From assembly GCA_029783825.1 (NCBI GenBank), contig JAREIK010000385.1, forward strand, positions 3,702,501 to 3,766,500: DNA of 64,000 bases, written 5' to 3'. Below are positions 41,401 to 54,548 of this stretch, piece after piece. The notes under the pieces are model-generated. The model saw nothing but the letters and a program-made list of their open reading frames with translations, was not told the DNA's origin and did not search any database. Source of the stretch: Sapria himalayana (lineage: Eukaryota > Streptophyta > Magnoliopsida > Malpighiales > Rafflesiaceae). The stretch's first letter is position 1. Each line of letters begins with the position of its first letter. The translations under genes were made by a program, and so were the position numbers.

Positions 41401-44400
41401 TCCATGCATGCAGGGAGGCAATAAAGAGATGGAACGGTGGACCAGTACTTCAAGTACTTGGTCTCCATCTCTGCAACCATATGGCTAAGCGTCGGGTTAG
41501 CTCGATACTTCCTAAACATACTACTAATATTGTATATGCACCGGAGTGCAATGCAAGTGGTGGGCGTATAAACCGACGAACACATGTTCGTCGTGTCATA
41601 AAATATCTTCAGGAATTTCATTTATGAAATTCCTGAAGCCCAGTCAGTGTCGTCAATAATAAATTCGTCACTCTTACTATTGACGTAGTCGGATATCACG
41701 TGTTCGTATCCAACACATGATTCCAACATCAGATATGTGTAATTCCAATGATGTCTTACATCCGATTGGAATTTTTTCTTCTTAAGATTCGTAGACAAAC
41801 AGAGTACCAAACTCTTGTTGTCTGCGAGGAGTGCGAATATATTTGAGTGTATTGCGTATATTTTCCAATGCGGGGGAACACACCTTCATACAAGCTTGAA
41901 CAATCAGGTTAATCACGTGACACATGCATCTGACATGAAAGATCTCTCCTAATGGTGCGTCTCTAATATTCCTAACTAACATATTGATCGCTACGTCATT
42001 ATTAGAAGCGTTATCGAATGTGACACTAAAAATTTTATTTTGAATTTTATATTCCCTAAAGATTTTCATCATACACTCAAAAATGGCTGGGCCATCATGA
42101 GGATTAAGAATCTCAGTGAATCCTAAAATTTTTTTATTGATTGTCCAGTTAGAATCTACATAGTGACTCGTGAGACATGCATAAGATGAATCATCATGAC
42201 TTGTCCATATATCGGACGTCACAGACACCACTCCGCTATATACCATAAATTCTTTTATTATTTTTTGTTTTTCTCACTTATATATCTTTAGTATGTCATT
42301 CCTAGATGTGGACCTAGGAATCCTACGATAGGAAGGCTGAAAATAAGTCTGCATGATGCGCACTACCCTTGGATCTTCCGAAAATCTGATCGGAAGACCC
42401 ATCAATGTGATGAGTCTGGCCATGCCGTTCCTACCCAACTCGCTGGAGTATACGAATGGGGTAAACTTTGAGACTGAACTCGATCCAGTCTCAAAAAATG
42501 TAGTGTCAAGTTGGGTTTGCCTAGGATCTAAGAGTCCATGTTTTTTGGTGCATAATTCGGCATGCCTCTTAAGTTGTCCAGTCCTAAATGAACTCTTGCA
42601 TGTTAAAAGTCTCATACAATATTTGTACTGTGTCATTTCTTATTCCTCACCCCTTACATTTTTCTGTGTTATGATTTTAAAATGAGTCCAAACAACAGAA
42701 GTCCTCCTAGTTTTTTGTTTTTTAGAACTTTGGGATTGGGTTGAGACGATTGAAGAAACCAAAGTTTCAGCAGCCTCGGGCCTCTGTGTAACATTTTTAT
42801 TTTCCAAATTTAAATACGTATCAGGTGTATTTGTCATTTTTTATGTTTTTTATTTTTTCCTATTTTTTCTAGAGATAGAAACTTTAGAGAGAGAGTGGAA
42901 AACAACACAAAATAAATTATCCGGTAAAAACAATGAGGTCAGTCACGTGCAAGGTGCATCGCAGCAAGCTCTGATGATCAAAACTCAAGTCGAGTTTCAC
43001 AAAAATCCAAGCCGAAAGTAAAATCCCGAGGCCCGAGAGAGAGATGCACGATTTATGTGAGAGAGATTAAGTTTTGAGAGAATTTATGTTGTTGAAAAAC
43101 ATAAATATTATAAGGAGGGGTAGAATTTATAGATTAAAGATATTAATTTTTTATAAAAAAATATTTTTTTATTATTTTTTTGAATTTTTAATATATATTT
43201 AGGAGGCAGAATCACTAGGACCGTCAGATTCTCCCCCCTATCCGTTGGAGGCGAATCCAAAGGCTGAAATTCAATTATATTTGAATTTTTTTTTCCCGTT
43301 GAGATTGGGTCGGGTGTCAGGACCGCGGGTCGGGTCCAATCAGTCCCGACCCGCGGTCTTTTTTTAGCCAGGGGCAGGGTCACTCTCACGCCCATGCGTG
43401 CTTGCGTGGCGCGTGAGCTCAAACCGGCACGGGAAGGACACGTGCCGGCGTGCCGGGCCAGGCCCGGCCCGGCTCGTGTTTAACCCAGGCACGGCACGGG
43501 CCCGGGCACGGTTCAAAAACGTGCCGGGCAGGCCCAGGCATGGCCGAACCGTGCCGTGCCTCGTGCCGAGCCGTCCCGGCCCGGTCGACACCTCTATCTA
43601 ATTAACTGCAAGAGCTTGTGATTTCTGAAAGATATTTCAAGTTCAAAATACTTCATCATATATTCATGATGCAAAAAATTGTATCTAGGCGAATATGATT
43701 AAAAAAATTTAGAAAATGACTAACTATACATAATATGTATTTTATATTTAGTTGGATAAAAGTTAGATATTTAATTTTTTTTTATTATTCTTATATAATT
43801 AACAGAGTCAAATTTAGTGATAGAAACAAAATTAAAACTTATGCCTGAATCAATAGAAGTATTTGTTGAAACACAACCTTAAAAGTGTAATATTTGTAAG
43901 AATATTATGTACTTATCTTTTTGACAGCAAGTTATCTCTATATTAATAAAATATTAATTTCCCAAGATTAATTGTTCGGAATTACGGCTGAAAGTAATCT
44001 TTTAATTAAGTAATTCTCAACTTATCATTCAATGTGACTAGAATGTTATTTATATATAAAAATAGCAAAATTACCTTGTTATTAGGGTTTCTCTAGAAAA
44101 AAATAAAGAAAACATTATAATGCACTTGTTTAAATTAAATGAGATGATTGTATGTAAAAATCTCAAAAATTAACTTTTTAGTAATTGCTTTAAGACATAT
44201 ACTAAAAGTATCTTCGTAATATGTAAATTGTGTCTAACTGTACTATAAAACTCAAGTAATTGTTTCATAGATATCTTATCTTAAATATTATTGTAATGAA
44301 ATATATTATTTTTATATAGTTAATGTATTATTCATCTGCGAGATGTGTCCAGAGTAATAATAATGTTCACCGAGGACATCTTGGCCACTAAAGAGTGTGT

Positions 44401-47400
44401 CATGATTGTCTACATCAAATATATAAATAAATTTTTTAATTATAAGTATCGTATTAAAGTAATATTTTTTCTCTTCTAGATATGTTTTTAAATTGATTTT
44501 CAACCCTGATGAGATAATACATTAGAGAGAGACTTGAATTCGTGTAGAGTTGTAAGAGAACTAAAATAAGATAAAACGTGTATATGATACTTCTTGTGAG
44601 ATTTACTGTAGGTTATAATTTCTTTATCTCTTCTTGAGAGAGATTTGAAAGAATAGATTAGAAAAATCTGTTACATAATTATTTGGATTTTTAGTAGACT
44701 CATATTTTATGTGTATAAATTGTGTATATCTCTTTCTCTTAGTATAAGTTATAGTCATGGATGATCACGTCTCCTAGTCTTTGATTCATTATATTTCTGA
44801 ATTAAAGTAAACTCATGAGATTCTCTAGACTCAAGTGAGATTTTTTTTTTTTTTTGACAAACCTTGCTTTCTCATGAGTCGCTAAGATTTGTACTCGTTG
44901 GCATATATGATGACTCCATATGTGTATCATTATAATGTGTACCAATAAATTTATAAATAGTGGTTGATTGACTATTCTTAATGGACTTCTAAGTGGGATT
45001 ATTGAGGAGTTAAGAAAAATAATTAGTTCTGATGTATCTTTTAGGCTCTTATTTTTTTATGCTCACTTAAAAAAATGTTTATACTATAAAAAAATAATAT
45101 TAGAGCTCATTAAAAATATATCAATATTACTTGAAAGATACTAGTATCCACTTTAAATATTTGTGCCCTTTTAAATTTTTTATCCTACTAAGAGATCAAG
45201 TAGCCTAGATCATAGAGTTTTTGAAAGAATATGCTTTATCCATACTTTTTTCATAATGGGATAAATTGGCATCCCAATTCAGAAATAGCGATTGAGTCAC
45301 TTTATTTTTGTTGGAGGTCTAAGACTATTGAAAATTAGGAAAAAATAATGAGTCTTGATGTATTTTTTAGATTTTTACTTTTTATATGCTCACTAAAAAT
45401 GGGTTTTGCTAGAAAAAGATAAAATTAGAGTTCATTAAAATATTATTAGTTTCAAGCGGAAAATACTCATATTCTCTTTGAGTATTTGTACTCTTTCAAA
45501 TCTCATGTCTTGGTAAGAGATTATGTAGCTTGGGTCCTAGAGATTTTGATAGAACTTGGTTTTTCCATGACCTCTTTTAGAATGGGATCAATTGGCATCC
45601 AAGTTTAGATATATCAATTGAGTGACTCTATTTTAGCTAGAGGTTTAAGTGAGACTATTGAGGAGTTAGGAAAAGTAAGAGTTCTGATGGATCTTTCAGT
45701 CTCAAGTGAAAAAAAGTAACATCAGCATTTATTAAAATTTTATCACTCAAGTGAAAAAAATACTCATATATTTTTTAGATATCAGAGTATCAAATGAATG
45801 CACATCTCAAGGACTTGGATGTAATTTATATCGTTTTGAAAGAGATCATGATAAAAGCATGTTCTCTCAAAAACTCTAGAACATTGGATACATGATATCT
45901 TAATGGGATACATGATATGAAAAGGTACATGCATAGAAAAGATATGAGACTATTTTGAATTTGTAATTAAGATATTATCTCTCAAATATGAATGTCTGAG
46001 TTATTCAACCATCCTATATATTCAATAGATATCTTAACTGAATATCTATTTTTTTTTTCAACCATCCTATTTATTGGTGATATGCTAGCTCAAGAAGTCT
46101 AATATAGTATCATGTGATCTATATAGTATTGTAACTATTGAATTTGTCTAAATGTATTCTAATGCACATATGTCGTGAGTAGTCATCCATAAAAATGATC
46201 AAATATTTAAAGTCATCTCTATTCGTATCTTTGATAGATCTTCAAATATTAGAATTTATCAAATTTAATGATTTCCTACTCACACTAGGTTGACTGGTAG
46301 GGTAAGAAGTTTGATATGTTTTTCCAATGGACACGCCTCATACTATCGTGTAGGAATACCCTTAAGATTAGGGTACAATATTTTTACCTTGAATCATATT
46401 AAATGAGTATATCAATAATGTACAAGTAAAGTTTACAACACACTAAAATATGTAAAAAGGAATACTATTATAAGTGAAAAAAAATATGATAAATACTATT
46501 AAAGCTTGATATTATTTTTTGTCAGAATCTTTCAACATTATAAACAAATATCAGCAGATAAAAAAAATAAAAATAGAATTGAGTTGTCTGAATAGACAAT
46601 TCACTAAAAGCATACTAACATGACAATCAAAAATAAATATAATATTTGTCAGAAATAAAAAATTAACTTGAATATTGTTTTATTCAATAATTCTGGAAAA
46701 TTTATTTCTGACTGCAATAATATTCTCAAAATATAAAAAATAGTTATGAATAGATGATAATTAACTATTAAATAGATTATGATTAACTATAGAGTGAGTG
46801 CTGGTTCCTAATTTGATTATTGTTTATCTCAATATTATGTAAAGTTAACAGTCTTTTTTATGGAAATAATAGATAATAATTATCTTTTATGTAACTCATC
46901 CTCATTTATGGTTTCCTTGGTTTGAAACTCTATAAAACACATAAATTTGCTCAAAATAAATATTGCTTGAACCCAAATTAATTTGGCTCCTCCAAATGGA
47001 ATGTAATTGAATGGTAAATCCTAATTTGGCAAGTTTTCCTGAAACTATAAATTGAGGGAATATTAAAAAAAACTCAAGAATTGGGTTCCTTGAATTAATG
47101 ATTCTGCCCAAAAAAACCAAATTTATCAATCCTAGGGGTTTCTCTATAAGGCTTCTGATTCTGTCAACATCATATCATTGTGATTTTTTATTCATAATCA
47201 AAACCCTATATTGGGTTTATTGAATAATGACATCATCGCACCATCTTCATGGGTCCTCATGAATTAATGATTCTGCTCCAAAAAACCAAATTTATCAATT
47301 TTAGGGTTTTCCTCCAAGGTATCTGTCAACATAATTTCATTGTGATTTCTATTCATAGCTGAAACCCTATATGGGGTTTCCTGAATACTGACATTGTCGC

Positions 47401-50400
47401 ACAATCTTCATTGGCCATCATGCCGTTAACACTCCTCTTTGGATGAAATCTATGCGATGGGCATGGATGCATAGTAATGGTGCATGACAACCTTGCAAAG
47501 TAAATTTCAAACAATAATCATGAATATTATGTGTGTGATTTTTATCTCTAGATTTGTAACCCTTCAACCACAAATATATCCTATGATTTATTTTCCCTAC
47601 GGAACTAATTGAACATTAAAAAAAAAAAAAAATCAAAAAAGCTAAATGAAAAGTAAAAGATAATTTGTTTAATATACTAAATATTTAAGAATGGAAGAAA
47701 AATATGTAAGTTATCTAAAACAATATAATGAAAAACTAGAGATTTAATTTATTGCCAGTGTACTAAAGATGGCAATGATATAATACTAATGAAATGAAAT
47801 TATTTTAGATAAACAAAAAGATTATTTTGCAAACATGCTCAATAAGATATTTATATATTAGAAAATCAAATATGGTAGGATCTTTTTCTTAAGATTAAAG
47901 ATAGTTCTTATTTCATTGCAGAGGTTGTGTTAAATTAGAGGTGACAAATGGGTCGGACAGCCTTGTCACGACCCATTTTAGTCAGCCCAGGCATAGCATG
48001 ACACGACAATGCTCATGCTATAACAGCCATGGGCCAGGATGTGGCGTGCCTCAGGCCATTTTTTTGTTGTAGGCTCTGGCCCATGTGCCGCAAAAACATG
48101 AGGCACAAGACGACATGCTAACTGGCCTCCGTGATCCAACTCTTGCTTGGGTCACTAAATGTGTCTGGGTTGTGCCCCATGTAGGGCATAAATGTTGAGC
48201 TGAGTTGCCATACCAATCTCATGCACAATTTATGAACAATGACCATTGTTGAGTCAGGTGGGGCTGAGCCAGGGTTAGCCTGTAACTCGAACCCAAACTA
48301 GTCTGCCATTCCACAAGCCCAGGTTAGCTTGAATATAACCCAAGCTAGACTGAACCGAACAAGGACTAGCCTGGATTTAGCCTGGACATGTCCATATCTC
48401 AATACCCGAGTCTTGTCAGGTTTTGAGCAACCCAACATGAGATGGGTTGCCAAAGTGCCACCAGGCCATATCTGGCCTTCCTCTTTTAGAGTTCCACCAG
48501 CTACAAAAATCTCACTCATGTATGCTGACCCTGCACATGAGTGGTCAATGGGTTGCCCCGATCTTAATCTTCATTTCATTAAAGATTCAGAATGAATAAT
48601 TAACATGAAGATCGAATAAGATAAAATACGTTCTTCAACTAATTCTTATTTTTTTTAAATATATTAAATGTCACTCATCGTGGCCTTGTATGCTGGCCCT
48701 GCACAATATGGTTCGGCACTTGTATGCTGGCTCGACTTGCTTGTGAGCTTTTAAACTCATGGTTATGGTGCATACAACCATGACCTATTACATGACCCAT
48801 GACCCATTATCTAATTAATGAACCAGCCCAACTTACCCAACTATTTTATTAAAATGGCCGTACACAATGAAAGATGATAGCTTACAACCATTGACAATGA
48901 CTATCTAGGCGTCTATTTGAGATGTCATGATAAGTTTTTGTAAAAAAATATGTTTTTAATCATGTTTGACACAGCAACTATCTATGAATATCATTATTTC
49001 AGATAATTTCTCATATAATTATCAATTTGTTTTTTTTTCCTATTTTTTTGAGTTCTCATAATCCACAAATCTTAAGTTTAAAAATATCTAGCGAGTAGTA
49101 ATGCTCTAAGTGGTCAACATCACAAAGATTAGGTATTAATTTTATTAATTTATTTTAATTATTTATTTTCTTCTATAAATTCAATTGCTAAAAATAATCA
49201 TTTTTATTATAATGATCAATGCTCTAGTAAGTGACAATGCTAAAAATTTCTTTCAAATTGATGTATAGATATTCATTATATTAAGTTTAGAGTAAATAAA
49301 AGTAAGCTGAGTTATTTCAAGATCTTTGTAAATATGTAACTCGAGTGCTTTATAATAGGAATATAAGTTATAATAATAGTTTTATCATAAATTCACTATT
49401 TAAAAAAATAATAATTCACTTGTGTATTTTGTCTGCCCATAACATTTTTATTTGCATGCTATAGATAGTACTTACTCAAGTAAGTGAGTATTTGATTTTC
49501 TTAAAAAGTTGCTTGATTCAAAGTAATCCGTAAGTGATTCTATTCATCACTATGAACTTTAAGTATACATTGGATATCGAGGTCATCTATTTTTTTTTAT
49601 TTTCTTTAAAAATAAGATTATTTTTAACAAAAATAAAATATTTTGTATATTTTTTCTTTGTGCTAGATGATGATCAACTTGAATCTAAAAAACTAGCTAG
49701 CAAGAGGTACTCGTAGTCATTAAAAGAAATGCCCACGCATGAATATTTTTTTCACATGTCTAACTATGCGAAGAGTTATATCTAGGTGAATAAGTTAATA
49801 ATCTAAAAAATAATTAATTATTCTGATTCTTTAAGATACATATGACATATTGATAATCAAATTATTAATCTTCATAGTGATTAATGTATATATTTGAGTC
49901 AGCTAGAAGACTCAAATAGGATAATAAATTAGTATATGTCTTAAAAGGAGTAACCATTTGAGCACAATCTAAAAAATTAATATTTGTGAGAATATGAAAT
50001 ATATCTCTCCTCTACAACAATATGATAGCTTGCTGGTTGTAAGTAACCTTTATTCAAGAATGTTTAAGTCTTACAAGATACTTAGAAATTATGATTTAAT
50101 GTATTCATTGAGTTATGTAATTTTTGACTCATTATTTCACATGATGATGTCGTGGTCCATGTACATAATCAATATGTAATTTAAATTAATATAAAAAAAA
50201 ATAAAGAAGTCTATAATGTACTTATGTAAGTGAAAAAATGTGATTGTTAGTGAAAATCTTACAAATAAAATTCTCATGCATATTTTTCTATATATGATAA
50301 TTTTTATAATATATAAATTGAATCTAATTATTTTGTCATTTCTTAATTCATGTGACTATTCTACACACACACACACACATCCTCAAAGTCATCCTACATA

Positions 50401-53400
50401 AAGATAATTTTAATGTCTAATTGATTTATCATATATATGTGATAAGATGTCAATGATATAAGTATCTGCATAAGGTTATTTTAGCCATCAGCAAAAAAAT
50501 AATTTGATAATATATTTCAAATATTTGAGTAAATCTCTTTACAAAGATTCTTATTTTTAGGGGATCTATTTTTTTATTTAGATCAATTTTCACACGGAAC
50601 AAATACATGCAATCAATAAGAGATATTTTCAAATATTAAGTTATCGATTCTCAAACTTCATTGTAATATAGGGTATTTATATCTGTCAACATGGATGAAT
50701 GACATCCTAAATGAGATAATATTTTAGAAAAATACTTAACTATTTTAGAACAATTAATCTAAACAGTAAAAGAAGTAGAAGGAAGAATATATGAATATTA
50801 TAATATATGTAAAATGGATTATTGAGTATAACGCATATTCGAGTAACATGCCAGGCGACTAGGCATACCAGCTCGGTCTCCATTGTACGTGTTTAATTTT
50901 TTTTAAAAAATAATTAATTGGGTCAATTTGGCTCAGTCATTTGCGCCCCTAATTCTTGAATTTCAATTTTGATTTGCATGACTTATACATGCCAAATTGT
51001 AACCGGCTTGGGTTCGGCTTGCTCAAGCCGTCATATTGGGCCTGGGCCAGTAAATCCACGTCGTACCTCATGCCTAGTCTATGCGAACCATTTCTCAACT
51101 CTATATTGATTTATGTTTACTTTGAACCGTATATATATAATAACCTTTTTTTTTTTTGTTTTGAAAAGTACAAGTATTGATGTATGGATTACAACAGATC
51201 TTGAATATGCTGAATTTTTTGCTTAAAATTTAGTTTAATATATTTTGTTTAGTTGTGATGAATTTTTGTTTTGAAAGAAATGGTTTTTGATTATTTCTGC
51301 TATATTGTCATAGTTCATATAATAATATTAATTTGATTTTAGTTCACGTCGATAATATTATCATTACATGCGATGATTAGTTAGGAATTTCCTCAATTTA
51401 AGTAGTTTTTTTATATAAGATTCTAGGTGAATGATCTTGGATGTCTCTTATGTTTTATTTTTTGAATTGAGAATGCATATTCAAAGGTTGTGATGATGCT
51501 TCCCAAAAAACAATATGCACTTGATATTTTATTAAAGTTGAGGTTGTAAAAGTATGCTCGTGCATATTATTTACTAGATATAGGTTTAGATATAAGAATA
51601 ATAGAAAAATTTAACTAACTAATGACTATTATACGATATATTATAAATATTTTTAATATAATTAATTATTTTCTAGATTTTAAAAAAATGATTCATAAGA
51701 ATGCATTATTATGTATTCAAAGCTACGCGAAGAAAGTATCTTAGCTTGATTTTTTTTTTTTAATAGATTGTGGATATTGTTGTGTTTATGAGTATTCTAA
51801 TTTTAGCTGAGCTTTCATGATTGTAGATTGGAGATTTAAATACATAATTTTATATTTTTGGAAGAAACAATTTGGTTCATTATAATTTCAACAACATATG
51901 ATCTTCTGTGAGTCCTAACACTCTATTTACATGCCTTTTGGGTGATTGCATAAATGCCATTACTTGGGTGGGGGCAAAAGTTTGTCTCCACTACATGTTA
52001 CATGTGATAGCATGGTTTATTTTAGGGATTTTTTTGCCCCAAGCTGTTGACTCTTCTATTTTTTCTTTTCTTTTCTTTTGTGCTTGCAGTTGATATTATT
52101 TCAGCTATTGAATTTGATAAAACTGGTGATCATCTTGCTACTGGTGACCGAGGTGGTCGAGTTGTTCTCTTTGAGAGGATAGACGTAAAGGTTGTGGCTT
52201 GTTTTTTCTATTGGCTTTATCAATATAACACAATTGCTTTCCTCTTTATTTTTTGGATCATGCCTATGAGTTCTTAACAGTTTATGTTTTGCAATGTATA
52301 GCATGACAGATCAAGAAGAGATCTTGAGAGGTTGGATCGCCCTGTTATTAGGCACCCAGAATTTCGCTATAAAACAGAGTTCCAGAGCCATGAACCTGAG
52401 GTATGTATTTGTCTAAACTGATTTTGTATCCCCAGTTAAAAACTAACAGGATTGCCTTTGGAATTGCACTCACAGACAGCTCCTGAACTGTAGTTCTGTT
52501 TTTTTTTTTCTAAATTGCAAAATCATGAATCATGCTCAATAGTTGTTGGTTCTTAGGTTTTGGATAAGAACCCATGCTACATATTGGAGATTCTCACATA
52601 GATTTTCTGTTCTTTTGTTTGATGGTTCAATGGTAATGTATGACATCACACTTTTGATTGATAACTTTTCATTCTAAATGCTGGGAGTTGCTCTGGAAGT
52701 TTAATGTATTTGTGTGGGAATAATACTAAGATTATTGATCATATGAGAAATATTGGAGGTTGTATGCATATATTGGAGGTTGTATTTTGGTCCCGGGTTT
52801 GATGCTTGTCTGATGCAACCTCTCTGAATTTTGGAGGTAAGCCTGTCGAGATACTGGTCTCCCCCAGACCCCGCCCCAAAAGTGGGAGCCTTGTGCATTG
52901 GATACGACCTTTATGTTGGGGGTTGCTCAATAATTGCAAAGATGTGCCTTCCATGTTTTTGCGAATTTATGCTGCCATGCTCGTATCTTGAAGAACATTC
53001 TTTGACGTAGCTTTTTCGCACAACCCAATTTGGTTGTTCTTTATTTGCATCTCGTTTGCAAGCTGTTGAATCTCTTAATTTATGTTATCTTGACAGTTTG
53101 ACTACCTGAAGAGCTTGGAAATAGAGGAGAAAATCAACAAAATTAGATGGTGCCAATCAGCCAACGGCGCTCTTTTTCTTCTGTCTACTAATGATAAAAC
53201 CATCAAGTTTTGGAAGGTAGGTTTTCACACCAGCATGAATATTTTATGGTTTAAATTTATTACTTTGATCATTTTGTTTCAGAGCATTGTGTTTTTATAT
53301 TTTCATGATGTATTAATTATGGATGATGTGTTATTTCATTGAATGCCTCGTGTGGGGTTTTCTGAGAGCACAGGTTCATGAGAAGAAGGTTAAAAAGATT

Positions 53401-54506
53401 TCTGATATGAACATGGATTCATCAAAGCCTGTTTCAAATGGTAGCATTGCTAGTTCAAGTAATTCAGTCGGTGCTAAGTCATGTGCTGAAAATGGAGGAT
53501 GCCCAAACAGATCATATAATATTTTTTGTAATGACTTCTCATTCCCTCCTGGTGGCGTTCCATCATTGCGATTACCTCAGGTTGTTGTACTTGAAAATGC
53601 TTTTTTTTTCTCTATTCTCGAATTATTCTTTTGCACTATGTTATATTTTTCATTCTTTTTTTTCTTGTCTTCTACCCACGGGTGCTTAAGGTCATACTTG
53701 TGGTTCCCAAGTGCACATGAGATATCATGAACAAAAAAAAGTGTGGTGCCCCATCACTTGTTTGGTTAATGTTGGCCAATTAGGTTGGATATGAAAAAAA
53801 AAAACTAATTTAAATTTATCTACTTGGTTGTCATTTGAATGGGTACTTAATTAATTAATTTTTTTTTTCATATATTATTTAGGCTCAACCTGCTTTGACT
53901 TAGGTGGCGTTTTTTATTTCGGCTTAACGCCGAAAACAAATTAGTTTCATCATTAAGCCAACATGTGTTATATATTTTTAATAATTTTCACTTAAAATTA
54001 TTTAAAAAATGCTTAAACTGTTAAGCTATTTTTTTTTTGATTTTTCTATTCAGAAAAAGCCAATCCAAAAAACGGCAGATCGAAAAATGCTCGATCCAGT
54101 ATTTTTCGAGTTCTTCGCAAACAAAAAATCCTCCATTTCTTAATAGAAATAAAATTTATAAAAAAAAAAAAACTTAATAATTAATGTTATTAAGTACCAT
54201 TAAGTATTAAGCTCAAAAAAAGTTCTATAAAGCATTAAGTAAAAAAAAAAATAAATGCTCCCCCCCCCAGCCTTTAGGAAGATTAAAATTTAACAAGTAT
54301 TAACTTTACATAGTGTCAAGATGCAATTGGTTGACACAATCAATAATTATGCATATGATATATATATAACATTTTCTCAATGCTTCCTCTAAAGATAGTT
54401 TATGTTCTTTGCATGCCAATAGCAAAAGGTCATGGTCCTCTGACTTAGTGATAAAATATAAATAATGTATCATCCCTACTCTTTAGTGTTACATATGTGA
54501 GTGCCA

Positions 54507-54548
<42 letters not shown>

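Larger units (their letters stand above)
10146..52089 (+). other. Intron 1 of the B55 gene, 41,944 bp
   Basis: Bounded by G|GTAAAT and a pyrimidine-rich TTGCAG acceptor, with phase and protein continuity across it. It is filled with hAT, copia, LINE and SINE remains plus tandem repeats and holds no credible host gene on either strand. Confidence 0.93.

Noticed and set aside
48298..48595. Overlapping frames of 73 and 88 codons on opposite strands
   Set aside because: Located in a hAT-family GC-rich fragment; frames are mirror shadows with no domain.
53323..53730. A 135-codon open frame starting upstream of exon 5 as a separate gene
   Set aside because: Its central part is exon 5 of the B55 gene in frame; the rest is intron read-through on both sides.
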